Below the pieces are notes generated by a model. The model was not told the origin of the DNA. It worked only from the letters and a program-made list of their open reading frames with translations, and made no database searches. 64,000 nucleotides of DNA from Coffea arabica. Lineage: Eukaryota; Streptophyta; Magnoliopsida; Gentianales; Rubiaceae. The DNA lies in assembly GCF_036785885.1 (NCBI RefSeq), contig NC_092329.1, forward strand, positions 8,804,001 to 8,868,000, written 5' to 3'. Within the stretch, counting starts at the first letter, position 1. Each line of letters opens with the position of its first letter. The translations under genes were made by a program, and so were the position numbers. Below, piece after piece: positions 24,514 to 37,530 of this stretch.

Positions 24514-24700
24514 CCAACGGATGTTGGTACAAGTGGAAGGACTTCCATCCTTTAATCATGAGGTTTCAGATTCGAAACTTATGAGAATAGAAAAAACAAC
24601 GTTGGGAGAGTTTTTCCCTGCAAAGGGCCAACCCGACTTGAACAGGATTAGTCGCAGACCATAAAATGGATGCGGACACCTGTGGGTTATACCTAAAAAA
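24514..24700 (+). mobile_element. SINE retroposon with 18-bp target duplication
   Basis: The body of about 187 bases is flanked by a perfect 18-base direct repeat, AAATAGAGATTTTCACTA, at 24496-24513 and 24701-24718. It ends in a short poly-A. An A-box-like TGGTACAAGTGG (24525-24536) and a B-box-like GATTCGAAACT (24569-24579) are spaced about 33 bases apart, as expected for the internal pol III promoter of a tRNA-related SINE. The intact duplication suggests a fairly recent insertion. Mobilisation would need a LINE reverse transcriptase. Confidence 0.8.
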
Positions 24701-24718
24701 AAATAGAGATTTTCACTA

Positions 24719-26267
24719 AAACTAAGTACGAAAAGATTTTCCTCGTGCAGATTTTTGTGTTTGTCGTGTACATATTTGTAGGCATCTTAGGAATGAACAC
24801 CGGATTATACAATATCGGCAAATTGAACATAAGTGAACATTCTTTGACTAAAAATATAGCACAACACAGGACTTAATGTTCCAAAATCCAAGCCAATTTT
24901 GAGCGTGAGAAATGAGCTTTCGTTTTTTTTTTTTTATAAATAAATGTATGCTTTGATATTGAAGCAAGCAAAGCCCAAAACTGATATTAGAAAATTAATC
25001 CCTTTTGGCGGATTCAAGACATTTCAGGAATTTCCAGACTTAGTTCAGGTAATAATTTTTTGTTGCTTATTTTCATATTGACTCCCACATTCCACCCCCC
25101 CAAAAAAAAAATCCATGTGAAAAACTCACCCAAAAAAATCAATAAAATTCTCTGACAACTTGTAAAGAAGAGTACTACTACTTGAGTTTTCAGACTCGGA
25201 TAGCTAAATTTATCGCAGCTGGATTGCCCATTGGTGGGTTTTTTTCTTTAATAAAAACTGGGATTTTGGACGGGAATATACCCACTTGAAAGCTTCGAAA
25301 TCCAATCTAGGCAAGTGCTTCCTAGTCATCCCTCAAGACTCAATGTGCAGAAATGCGTGGAATCTCCTCGAAATCCGGGAGCACAAATGCAGCAAATGAA
25401 GAAGATCAAAAGCCCATAGATTTTATATAAGATCGTCCAAAACCATAGATAATGGATTGTTTTAATTTATAGAATAGAAAAAAGAGGAAAATCTATTGAT
25501 GGTATAAAAATAAACATGTTTAGTGCAGTAACAATATAAATAAGCTGGTGTCAGATACAATACGAGCTCCCAAACATGCACGATGAAACGATTGCATGGG
25601 CATGGGAAGAGATTGAACAAGACTTTGGGGGATACCGATTCCGATTTCAGAATCAACAATTTGGTCTATTATTACAACCCAAATTCTCAGTTTCACCAAC
25701 TCGAAAATGATTGGCACGTTCGAGTCATAATTTTTCATAGTTTTGCTGAAGATATTGGACAAAAGTCTCTGAGATCAAAAGCAAAAAGGGGATTCTTGAA
25801 TTATGAAGATAAAAAGTTTAGGCAGGGACAAATTTTCTTTGTATTGGTGGTCAGTTTGTTCAATTACCAACTAATGTTTTGCTTGTGTCTAAGAAGAGAA
25901 TTATGATTACTGTATATATTTGACCAGAAGCTTTTTTCTTTTGCTACTCAAGAAGAGTTAAAGTTTGTCTCATCATGATGAAAGGGACGCAGCTGTAGCC
26001 CAGGTTATGTAAGGCAGTGAAACAAACAAGCTGAGTTTTTTTTTATTTTTTTTCCACTGCAATTTCAGACTAAATTTTTAAAAAAATAAAAAACTCAAAG
26101 CAAGAAACCAATTATTAAAAAAAAAAAAAAAGAGTGGTAGAATAATTACCATGGTTCAAGCTAATATAATCTCGTAAGGTGTTTTACATGCGTCATAATC
26201 TTCATGACATGGCCAATTAATTTTACGATTTGTCTAACAGGTGCCCTATAAGATTTTAGGTGTTATA
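24719..26267. other. Gene-free stretch
   Basis: No exon is supported. An open frame at 25583-25906 (+) starts from an ATG, but its product resembles nothing I know and its complement is also open over part of the length. Confidence 0.35.
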
Positions 26268-26463
26268 TTTATGAGCACCCGTTAAGATATATTTGAGATG
26301 TTATATTTTTGAAAATATAAGATTATTTAATACAAGAAAAGATAGGTAAGATTAAATAAAAAAAGTATATAAACAGAAGGAAAGATAATAATTATTAATA
26401 TATGTATGTATATGGTAGATTGAATGAATTTTAAATATGTTAAGAGCACCAGTTAAAAAACCC
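26268..26463. repeat. Dispersed repeat, copy 2 (first copy at 3320-3505)
   Basis: It matches the 3320-3505 segment in order and spacing. GCACCCGTTAAGA at the left and AAGAGCACCAGTTAAA at the right are partial inverted matches of each other, which suggests a MITE-like structure of about 200 bases. Confidence 0.45.
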
Positions 26464-27819
26464 TTGATTTTAACAATAATTGTATATGTACAAAATGTAT
26501 GACAATCTATATATAAGTTGGAACGTAAAATCGCATACCACATAGATACAAAATTAATAGAAATTAAGGGGCAACTAAATAATCTCGTTTTGGCTTTTAA
26601 GACACGAATAGGATTCTATTGCCATATGCCTGCCAAGGTGGAGATAGATAGTTCCTTCATAATTTTGACTAATTAACCTAGCTGTGAACATCCATCATCA
26701 TTAAGTTAACCTAGCAACTAGCTTAGCCTGCTTTTCCAAGGAATAGTTAATCATTTATTATAGTGATTAGCAACACAACTAACATAGCCTTTTGTTGAAG
26801 AAAATAAACAATAAACAAAAGACAAAAAGGTTGAAGAAAGAAATTCCAAGCTGAAAGCTGAAAACCGCGGCGGATTTGTTTCATAATTATTTGCAACACA
26901 ACTGGACCTATCATCTCCCTCGGTCGCTCTCTTCTCCGAAACTGCTGCCTCAGCCCACAAGATCGCCCAATACCGCTTTCAATTTCTCCTTTCCTTCTTT
27001 CTCTCTCACAATTCTTGTCCGTTTGTTTTTTGTACGTTTGCTTACAATCAAGAAAAGGATTTAACTGCTACAGTACTATTCATGTACATGGACCTCGTAA
27101 TAGAACCATCAATTTTCTGCTGAAAGTGTACTCACTGTCCTTTTCCTCTTTTTTCAATCAAGAACACACACTACTATTTACCAGTGCATAAATGAATTTA
27201 CACGTGAATGAGAGAAAGAAAAAAAAAAGAAAGAAAGAAAATCTGTGATCCAAGAGTAATGCTACTAACTCCTACTAGACCATATCGATCCAATGCTGCA
27301 AAGTTATGATGATTTCCCACTTTTTTCCTTCTGAAATCTTCGGCATTGGCCTCTTGTATACGTCTTCAAGCTTGTGAAGAGCTAATAGAAATGCTAAAAT
27401 TTGACGTACTAAATAAAAAGAAGCTTGTCTACTTGCTAGCTAGTCTTTTCAAGAAGGAGAAAACGAGGCAATGCCCTTAATCTGTAGTCTTCAAAGTGTA
27501 ACGCTAGAGGACGAATGGATGCCCTATACAATCCAACATTAACAGTAAAATCTGTGAGTTCTGCCCGTCCCTTTTCATTTGTGCTAAAGACTGCCCCGCT
27601 CGACACATATACATATAGCAAGTACAATTATGAAATTTCATTATTGTCGGGCCTCTCATAATTCAGATGGAAGACAAGAATTAGTTTTGTTAACAAACTA
27701 TGAATCTGGACAAAGATATCTGATCATTGCTTTTCCTAAGTGAAAACCCTAATACAGAAGTAGACGTGAAAAAGTAAATAAGCAGAAAGTTTTACCGTAT
27801 CCCAAATTTGGAATAAATT
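26464..27819. other. Gene-free stretch
   Basis: No gene or clear transposon was recognised. A short AAAG-rich run lies near 27217-27240. Confidence 0.35.
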
Positions 27820-27939
27820 TATTTCTGCCTAGTGTACCTGGCTAAAAGTTTGGTCAGTTGTTGTCGCTCATTTGGTCCTGTTATTTAGGTTTTGTTTTGA
27901 TTTGGAATATCTTTTAGGTTTTGTTTTATTTCTGCCTAG

Positions 27940-30900
27940 TGTACCCTTTCAGCCATGTGCGCTTATTCGACCACAGAGATTAAGGGAATACCAACACTTC
28001 ATCAGCAGTGCTAGTATTCGTCCCAATCGTGTTCGTAAGGTAAGAAACTTTACGACATCCTACTTACAATTTCTCTATCTTACCATCCAATCGAGACGTC
28101 TCCGTCAAACTTATTTTGGGGCTGTCAACTTAAAATTGCGCTTGGAAGACAGATGTGCAAAGTGGTATTAGAATACTAGTACTTAACAACACGAAAGTCG
28201 TATAAGAAAATTCGAGAGCAATCCAAGTGGTCCACTAAGGATTGATCTTGATGTATTAGGTTTAAAATTAAAACCAAATGATCCCCACTTGTTCCTTTTT
28301 TGGTGGTGTTTGAATTACGTTGCCAGAGCTTCAAGATATTTTTTTATGCTTTTTGTTGATCAACCGTGTAGTTTTGTCTCCAAAGATTGTTAGTTTGACT
28401 TGCAAAAAAGGTTGCTTTGAAGGATTTTGAGTATGCATTTCGATTCTCAAGTTTTTCATCTAATAATACACCATAACACCTTACTAGTAAGTTGTTTGAA
28501 AAAGGTTTCCTTACGTGCATGTCTTTTCCATTTTCTAAATAATACTTCAAACTTATTAGCTCATAGACAAAGTTCCAACAATGTTGTAAAAGTTCCAACA
28601 ATGTCTTTTACTACTGTTTTTCGACTTTGGGATGAAATCATTTCCGCACCTATAATCGTTTGATTGTCATTATGTTTTGGCATATGAAGTGGGGTAAATT
28701 TGGCAGCAAAACATACATGGGGTAATACTTAATAGTAAGTACTTATCAACCCTTCGAGCCATGTGCTTAATGGACCACAGAAATTGAGGAGATGCCTAAA
28801 CGTCTTGAGCCGCCAATGGTATTCTTCCCAATCATGTTATGAAGGTAAAATTGCGCTTGAAAGACTTAAATTATTGTTGAACTTTTTTTCTGAAAAAAAA
28901 AAAAGAATTGTTGAACTTTGGACTTTATAACCAATTGGTTGGCGAAGACTGATGTGCAAAATTGCAGTAAAACGCTAATTAGCAACATAAAAAAATCGTT
29001 AAAGAAAATTCGAAAGCAATCCAAGTGGTCCATTAAGGATTTCTAGTTCCAAACTGTAAAGATTTGATCTTGATGTATTAGGTTTATAATTAGAGCAGCA
29101 CGATCCCACTTGTTCCTATTTTGGGTGACCTAGAACCTACGGGTGTATATTACGTAGCCAGAGTTCCAAAATATTTTTTAGGCTTTCTGTTGATCAGCTG
29201 TGTAGTTTTGTCTCCAAAGATTGTCAGATTGACTTGCAAAAGGTTTGTTGAAAAGGGTTTTAAGTATGCAATTTGTTTCAAGTTTTTCATTGAATAATAC
29301 ATTTTTCCACCTTCTTTGGGATGTTGTTTGGAAAAGGTTGTTACGTGCGTGTCATTTTTATTTTAATGAAATACGCTATCCCCATTTTTGTTTCCTTGAG
29401 GTCGAAGTAGACCAGACCCCAAAAAAAAAAAAAAAAAAAAAAAAAATTCTGTGCGGCTAAGCCTTAATTATCTCACAATTGTATACAATAACAACACTTC
29501 AAAGCTTTTGACTCATAGACAAAAAATTAGTACAATGTGAAAAATTACTTATTAAAATGAAGCTAAAATAATTAGCCGAATTTGAGACTCAAATGTATAT
29601 CTCAAAATTGATTGGTTAAGTAATTTATTAAGTCTAAATATGGGAATTAGATTTGGATATATTTTTGTGGTGAAAGAAAGAACGTTCAATTAAGTTACCA
29701 AAAAGATTGAAAATTTAGAAACTGATTAACTCCCGAATTCTGCAAAATTCAAGCCTTGTACCTTATAACCCGGGCTTCAAACCTTTTTTAGGCTTTCTTG
29801 TTGATCAACCGCGTAGTTTTGTTTCCAAAAATTGTTAGATTTGACTTGCAAAAGGAAGTTTGCAATTTGTTTCAAGTTTTCCATTGAATAATACATTTTT
29901 CCACCTTCCTGGTCAAGGTGCTTGAAAAAAATTGTTACGTGCATGTCTTTTTTTTTTTTTTTTTTTTAATGAATAAGCCCTCTCCACTTTTAATTTTTTT
30001 TTTCTTGGGATAATTTCACAAACCTCCCTTGAGGTTTTTGATAATTTCACTCGGTTCCCTTCAGATTTAAGAAGTTACACTAACCTCCCTTGATATGTGA
30101 TAATATGACTATAATGTCTTTCACTTAATAGATAATTCACAATATAATGCAAGTGTTAAATAAAACCAAGAAAAAGAAATCCTACCTCTTCTATTCTTTA
30201 CCAATAGTCATTCCTTCTTTCTTCCTTTCTCTCGTTCTTGTATGTAACGATTCTTTCTTCCTTTCTCTTATTGTCCCTTTTCCTTTCCTTTCCTCTTATT
30301 TTTTTTCTCTTATTAATATTGTTGGTTCTGCTTTTGTTATGGATGGCCTTACTCTATTTTACAATGTTAACATATATTTCTATGGAGGTCGGAGTATTGT
30401 TCTACTGGTGGTGGTAAGTTAGATTATTATTTTATTTGCGATAGTGTTAGGTACTGAATTGAATTTTATAGTGTGAGTTTGGTTGTAAAATTGTTAAGAG
30501 AGAACTGATTTTTCAAAAACATTTAGGCTGGGATGATATTACAAGACAGATGTTAGGATTTTTTAAACTACTGGAAATTTTGAATTGTTCAAACTGTTTG
30601 TTTAGTAGGTTTGTCGCATGTTTGGAAATAATTAGATTTGGCATTGGAGTTTGAAGTGTTTGCTTGGTGGTGGTGTTGTTGCAAATTTGGAAGAGAATGT
30701 TGAGCAAACTAAGTTTCTTTTATTTTATTTTTTTATAGAACAAGGGTAATTTAGGGTATTTGAGGAAAAGTCTAGCTTGATGGGTCTAATCTTGTTACCT
30801 AAATATTAAAACCAAGGGAACTAAGTGTAATTTCTAAAACTTGACGGGAGCTCTTAGTAACTGTCAGATACATTAGAGGAGGTTTGTGAAATTATCCCTT

Positions 30901-31140
30901 CTTTCTTATTAACAACAACAAATTCATTTATGCTCCGATTAAGTTCCCATTCTACTGCCAAATTCGAGTTCGCTTGACTGCTCCTTCATGAATTCTGTCA
31001 CACATAATGCACATCTTGAACCAAAGTTATTAAGTCTAACTGTGGCAACAAAGTTCATAAGCTTTTGTGGGTGAAGTAACCAAAAACATTGAAGATTTTG
31101 AAGCTGATTAACTTCTTTGAGTAAAACTCAAGTCTTGTTA
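27940..31140. repeat. Diverged tandem repeat array interrupted by a MULE
   Basis: A block containing GTTGATCAACCGTGTAG and TTTTGTCTCCAAAGATTG recurs near 28350, 29187 and 29797, with matching flanks (CAAGTTTTTCATTGAATAAT, TTACGTGCATGTC-like). The first two copies match over about 650 bases: 27950-28600 and 28755-29410. Copy 3 is short, about 29770-29960. A second block, ATTAAGTCTAA followed by GATTTTGAAGCTGATTAACT-type sequence, occurs at 29610-29765 and 31025-31140. The array was split by the Mutator-like element at 30007-30898. Short frames in copy 1 are broken in the others, so no coding function is supported. Confidence 0.6.
30007..30898. mobile_element. Mutator-like (MULE) non-autonomous element, GGGATAATTTC family, copy 1
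   Basis: It starts GGGATAATTTCACAAACCTC and ends in the complement (AGGTTTGTGAAATTATCCC). Similarity between ends extends inward past CACTCGGTTCCCTT / GGGAACTAAGTG for about 100 bases. The flanks TTTTTTCTT (29998-30006) and TTCTTTCTT (30899-30907) are a 9-base target duplication with one mismatch, in low-complexity sequence. The interior has no transposase. The ends closely resemble those of the element at 62941-63817, while the interiors differ. Confidence 0.7.
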
Positions 31141-34100
31141 AAATAATTCGATCTTCAACAAGTTAATTTATTGAAAGCGATTACACCCACCGCCGGGGGG
31201 GGGGGGGGGTCGTTGGCTGCTTAATTATAGATCCATAATTATTTGATATGTATGAATAATATTGACTCCAGACTAACAAAATCTCTTCTTGCAAAGACCG
31301 TCTGGAAACATTCCAACTCCTTTCATGGCCGTCCCATACCAATTTGGCTGTCCGACAATTTAATAATGGCGTTTTGTATATGCTCCAATAATAAGATAGC
31401 ATTAATGCAGTACCTGTACCTCACGTATCTTGGGAAATTAATTGCTGCCTTTCTGGTCTAAAATTCCAATTTCTTAAGCTACTTAGGGTTTGACGAAGAT
31501 CTTCTGGGCTTCGATCCAACCACAATTATTGAAGAAAGTGACAATAATAATTAGTCGATGACTGAATTGTGGTTAGTGGTCTCGTCCTATAAGGCCAATC
31601 CTGATGCAAAATAATGACAATAATAATTTTAGAAGATTGAGTCACCAACCCTTGCAACGTTATATAAGTTTCAGTTAGTTGGCTGTTTCGGAGTCACACT
31701 ACATTGAAATCTAGCCGTAATCCTTCCACAGATTGCAATTCCGATTATGTTCTTCAGGTGCAAGTGCGTGAGATTTGTAGGTGATTAATAATCTCTGGAC
31801 TGTTTTAGATTTCTGCTTATTATACCCCTATATTATTAATTATGGAGATTAAGGGAAACAACATTAGTTGTCTCCTTGACAAGTCAAATTATACTAGTAG
31901 TCTGTACTGATACGGACAACACAATAGTAAAAGTTTTGTCATCAATGAACATTAAATTCTTGTGAATTTTGACCTACGATACTCGACAACCAATTACGAT
32001 TACAATTACAATCAAATACAAAGAAAAAAAAAGACCCTTTATTTATTTAAATGTGTGCATTTCAGTTGGTTACTGTTGTCACAAAAAATACGGATAGAGC
32101 ATAAAAATATGTTGAAAGAGGAAAAAAATAGGTTCACAATCGAACACCGACAAGTTTTATTAACTCAAAACTCATGAACGATAGACTTAATTACAATCTT
32201 ACAAGCTTAGGAGGCTTGCCTCATGACCTTGATTGACCAACTAAACTAAGATCCCAAAAGAAACAAATTGAGTATCATAGCTTTCAAAGTCTCTAACCAA
32301 CCAAATAACAAATTAAGGAAACAAACTATGCAACCCTACCTACTTTGACAACCGACATTAAGAAACTAAACTTCCAAAACACTTTGGCAGGGGCTAAGTT
32401 AATCCCGTATAACACGCACTCTAACAAATAAAACTTATGCACATAGTTAAATAAATAGATTAGTTTTGCTTGGTTATAAAAAAATCTTCCAACACATACA
32501 TATATATATATATATTGCTCGTGTATACATAAAAATGCTTGATATGAAAGCTGCACCGACAAGATCTTCTAATGCAGAATCAGATTTTTAGGTCAGCATT
32601 CACAGTATCTTGGAAATTGAAAACCCTAACCAGCACTCCTCTTCCATCGTATATCCGTAGAGGACAAAGCTTGAATGTGTAATTGAAAAAAAAAAAAGAG
32701 TTTTAATATGTAATTTTCCGTCCGTCCATCCATCCATGTTGCTCGAAAAAAAAAGATGTACTTTTCCATGCAAAACGGGGCATCTTTGAGCAATGAAATG
32801 AAGAACGCTATTTTGAAGTCAAATTACAGTGGGGACCTTATCAGAAGAACACTAACTCCATATCAAGTCGAGATTTCGAGTCGATTAAAGTGTGCAATTT
32901 GATCCTAACAAATAGATTGAAATATCAACTAAGCAGCCCCACTTGTTTCTTCTGAAGACTACAAAAACTTGGCTACGTTCGATGTATATGCCATCTGCCA
33001 TCAAAAGCTCTGATAGCTCATAAGCAGTTCTTCCTGCCCACCACAATGTACCTTATTTTACTTGAGTAACATACCTTATTTTGGCACGACTGATTTAGTT
33101 CGACATATAAATGTCAATATTTGTTGCCAAGCCAAAGCAAAATGCTTAATTCTTTCCCTTTTTTTTCGTTTGAAATTTTCAAGATTGAATCTGATTTTAG
33201 TTTAGTTCTTAAAGTATCTTGTACTAATTCAATATGTTTCTGTTTTAGTCTAGATTTAGTACTCACATAATTTGTCTTACATTCTAATTAAGAGTTCAAT
33301 GTAAGCCACATAACCAATGTAAAGGGAGTGATACATGTCTACTCACTCCAAAAAGTTTCTTGCAAACACCTATTATATATTTTACCTACTATACATATTA
33401 GTCAATTCGAGTTCCCCATAAAAAAAAATAAAAAAAAAAACTCAAAAGGTATGCAAGAAACTTTCTCTGGTGTACAGATATATCATGACCTTAATGCAAT
33501 AGACATGTAATGGCTTAATTCGTATGACAATGCAATCAACTTGGCACCAAACTGATATGCAAAAAAACGCCATCCAATCGATTTTAAAAGGAGCTATTGA
33601 TCTGTTTAACAATATTTCGGACCTTCATAGTAGAGTATATTTGACGGTTGAAGATAAAGCAAAGCAATATACAAGAACTACATTGATATATATATAGTCT
33701 TTTAGGATATATATATATATATATATATATTACAGTTAGCAAAGAGTATCAGAATAGCACTCTGGAATACTTATCGGAAAACTTTAGAGCTTAAACGTTT
33801 TCACGTGTCTAGATTACAAGAAGCAGAGCTGCACTTGATCCAGAAATTTTTAAGCAGTGATAAATTGACTGAAGAAGAGAAGGAAGGAGAAAAGTGCTGT
33901 AGCTGAAATAAGTACATATTTCTCGAATTTGAAGCTCAGAACTAACAAAGGGCCTTTTTCTTTTCTTTTCTTTTCTTTTTATCATTTTTTTCCGAAACAA
34001 AACAATAGTTAATTAACATGAGAAACTTATGAAGTCATTGCCTACGTCAAGATACTATTAGTTTCTTGACCAATAATCTGTATATATACAGACAGGGTCT

Positions 34101-35483
34101 AATACATTATATCCACCACCAATAAGTTAAGCCCTTCATTTGTGAATAGGAAAGTGCCCAGTGATGATGGACAACGTTAATTTTCTTTGTCAAGGAAATC
34201 AACATCCAAGATTTTCTTTTTCTTTTTTGGTTAAAAAATTTTGGGAACCTGGGAGTCGTGTTATTAATTAGATAATCCACTAGCTATAAAATTAAGATCC
34301 TCGCATTAGAATAATGCAAACTCGCAAAGGCAATATGATCAATATTTCACGTTATACAGTTCGTTGGAATTCCGTAGACACTTGTAAACTGGAACTAAAC
34401 GAGTAATTAGTTACCTCCAATTAAGACATTAATGGTGGTCTATTATTTTAGTACTGGATCTTAAGGGTGTCATAACCTTCAGTTACAACATTAGATTAGC
34501 TAGTCAAATGCAACCTTTTTTAAAGGCATACTGCAATGCAACTTTATTAGTTCTTGGATCAACTATATATAGCTTCTTCTTTTTTTTTTCTTCTTTATTT
34601 TTGGAGTTATATAGGTTTTATTTTTCTTTTTTCTTCAGAAGTTGTCAATGAGAAACTCTTGTTCAGGTGACTCGGGCTGTTTGTAATATCATTTGTAATC
34701 AAATGGAAAATATAAGGTAGACTGAATTTACATGCAGTTCCACAGCTTATAAATGCATGTTAGTTCCAAGAATGAAGTATGATAATGTGAAAAAAAAAAT
34801 ATTGATGGTGTATCATGTATAATAATAATAATAATAAATAAAGCAAAGAAAACTCGTGTGACTGTTAACTACATGATCAGATGAACACCAAATAAAGAGG
34901 GAGAAATTAATAGACCAATTATACTTAAGTATTCTACAAATCGAATATTGCACCCCGGATAGAGTCCTTGTCATGATGACACCTGGAGAATAGTTACAAT
35001 ATGTTGCCCAATTACTATGGAGAATAATATCAGAAAAAAATATCTGTTAGTTCACAACCAAAAATGAATCTATTAGTTCAAGTTGCAATCTTTCTACGCG
35101 GTGAGAGATTTGCCTTTTTATTTCCCTAGTATTTTTGCTAAAACAAAAAAAGAAGAAGAAGAAGATATTAATATTGCATAAGTTTAGAATTTGTTAAATC
35201 TTTCACACTTGGAACTTTATTTATTTTTTTCCTCCATACTTTGGCATGCTCCGCTAGCAGTTTAGCTGGCAAGTGTTTTCAATCCAGCAATCTTTTTCTG
35301 GTGTAGCTTTAGTACAGTGATGAATCTCTAGTCTAAATTATTAGTTTCGTAAGATTTCAAAGGATATGTAATACACGAGGACTTGCAGCAACGACTTGCG
35401 AAGCCGCCAGAGACGCAATAAATTGGTCTGTCGATTCCACATGCCCTCCTTACAAAGCCAAATGAGTCAGAAATGAACTAATC
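31141..35483. other. Gene-free stretch
   Basis: No exon is supported. Simple repeats include a poly-G tract (about 31195-31209), TA runs near 32503-32516 and 33705-33731, and a TTTTC run near 33959-33979. Nothing else was recognised. Confidence 0.4.
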
Positions 35484-35502
35484 AAGTAGCATGTATCTTG
35501 GT

Positions 35503-35659
35503 GGCCACCGGCTCTTCACCGCCAAGCCACCAAATTGCCATTATATGTGGCTGCCCTTCAGTGGCTTTCTTCGATAGAGTTTCTACTCCCATCGACTCCC
35601 CTTCCCCCAAGATTAGGATAGATTAGATTATAGGAATATTATCGTTGCGACAAAAAAAA
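35503..35659 (+). mobile_element. SINE-like retroposon with 19-bp target duplication
   Basis: The segment of about 157 bases starts after AAGTAGCATGTATCTTGGT (35484-35502) and ends in poly-A followed by AAGTAGCTTGTATCTTGGT (35659-35677). The flanks are direct repeats with one mismatch, overlapping the A tail. The body is GC-richer than its surroundings and closes with ATTATCGTTGCGACAAAA. The size, tail and target duplication fit a SINE or a 5'-truncated retroposon. A and B boxes are not convincing, so a truncated copy is likely. Its 3' end shares TATCGTTGC with the end of the LINE at 41311-41319. Confidence 0.65.
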
Positions 35660-36349
35660 AGTAGCTTGTATCTTGGTAGTTTAAGTTAATATAGTTTCAA
35701 TCTAGAAAAGATCCAATAGTAAAAATATGTGTAACAAATTATCTTTCTGGCAATTGGTTACTCTTAATAACTTATTTATGAATTTTGGGCTGATCAAGCC
35801 GGTGGATAAGGGATGAAAATAATTTTATAAGAATTAATTTATTGCAACACAAGCAAACGTATTGTTTATTTATTTATTTTTTTGTTCTATAAGCACAACT
35901 TGTTCATTGCTAAATTGATTGATCGAGAATGATTTTCTTAAAAAAAAAATGTTCTATCAAAATTTCAATGTCTGAAGTAACTAATTGCACAACAATGGAT
36001 ATCAACTAACATTTTCATTAAAAGTTTTCTTTTGCATAGAATATCAATGTTACGTTACACAATCCTTTTTTCTAATATATATATATATATATATATAGAT
36101 ATAACATCCATATTGAAGTATATTACTAATGCAAAAAAATTATATCATCAAGCATGCACAGATATTAAAGGTCTTAAGAATAGATACTATAGATCCGAAA
36201 AACAGATAAATTTACACTATAAAGCTCTAAATATATTTTTTAAAAAGCTACAATACTTGCAGTCCCAAAACTATATCTACATGTTTTCAATAGTTAAATC
36301 TACTCATTAATTATTTCATGTTCAAATATTATGCAAGATTTGTATAATA

Positions 36350-37440
36350 GACCTAAGAAATTTTAAATTTGATAAGAAATTTTGAAAAAACTCAGATCTA
36401 ATAAAGAAATTGAAAAACTACATAAAACTTTCACTAAGAATATCTAAGAGAGAACAAAGAGTGTGTTTGGATAGTATATTATTTGGGATAATTTTTTTAA
36501 AAAATATTATAGCACTTTTTTATGTGATGTATGTGAAATAAAAAGGTGGTTGAAAAATGTGTTGATAATGTAAAACAAATAAAATTTGACAAATAATCTC
36601 TATCCAAAACAAGAGAAAACTTTTATTAGACAATATTATAAGAGAAGAAACTTCCATTAAAAATCCTAGGAGATAATTTATTATAAACATGAAAAATGAA
36701 GAAAGAAATCCATGGAAAAGAAGGAGACCAATCAGGAATTGATCTCCCTTCCATGAACAAAGATGTTTAGTTTACAAAGGGTAAAAAAATTAGAGAGGAG
36801 ATAGAGAGAAAACAGAGAGAATTTCCCATTACAAAATATTTGTTTCTATAAAAGAATTTCATAATTTATTCTCATAAATCTGCATTAATAACAAAAGTAA
36901 CAAATATGCAATTTAGATACACTAAATTTGAAAATTTTTAAAAAATATATAAAAAATGAAAAGATAGCACCATAAAATCCCAAAATATCTTCCAATAGGA
37001 TGAATCACTGTAGTTCGATTTTGTGCATGTCTTGAACTACTAGACATAATGTGAAACAAATTTGGCCCAAGGAGAAAGTTATACCTGATATGATAGATTT
37101 GAGAATTTATGGTTCTGATAAAAAAAATTTTAAGGAATCTTAGTTCTAATAAGATAAATAACAAACAATAAGAAAAACTCTCACAAGAAAATTTTAGAAG
37201 AGAACGAAACTCCTACTAAAAGAATTTAGGAGAGATTAAACTGTCATCAGAAAATCCTAAGAGAGAGAATATTCCCACTAGAAAAAACCTAAGAGAGACT
37301 GTTATTTAAACAAAATAAGAAACAAGAAATTAGATAGAGAGGGAGAACATGGCCGACCTCCTTCCCACAGAGGATGAAGAAAGTTGTCTACAAGAAATAT
37401 TTAGAGCGGGAAAGAGTTCACATTATACAATATATTTTTG
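36350..37440. repeat. Degenerate short-motif repeat region upstream of the LINE
   Basis: Variants of a 30-40-base motif of the type GAAACTTTCACTAGAAAATCCTAAGAGAGA recur about seven times between 36420 and 37290. Two longer, diverged blocks (about 36690-36850 and 37335-37440) share a run ending in ACAAAATATTTGTTT-type sequence. Similar motifs in opposite orientation occur near 56650-56790. A MITE is inserted at 36462-36612. It may be an old LTR or the 5' part of another repeat. No coding is seen. Confidence 0.4.
36462..36612. mobile_element. MITE with TGTTTGGATAG-type inverted ends
   Basis: The left end GTGTTTGGATAGTATATTATTTG and the right end (other strand GTTTTGGATAGAGATTATTTG) are inverted repeats about 150 bases apart. 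The interior CACTTTTTTATGTGATG and AAAAAGGTGGTTG blocks match the copy at 55789-55965 in opposite orientation. No coding content. Confidence 0.65.
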
Positions 37441-37530
37441 CAACAAATTAAGGGCAATCCAAAATGTGGACTGCTCAATTGAGTATTCCCCCCAAATATT
37501 GAATTGTTCAAAAAGATGTTGATATATTGA

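Noticed and set aside
25583..25906. 107-codon plus-strand frame
   Set aside because: No family resemblance. An overlapping minus-strand frame is also open. No promoter or splice context.
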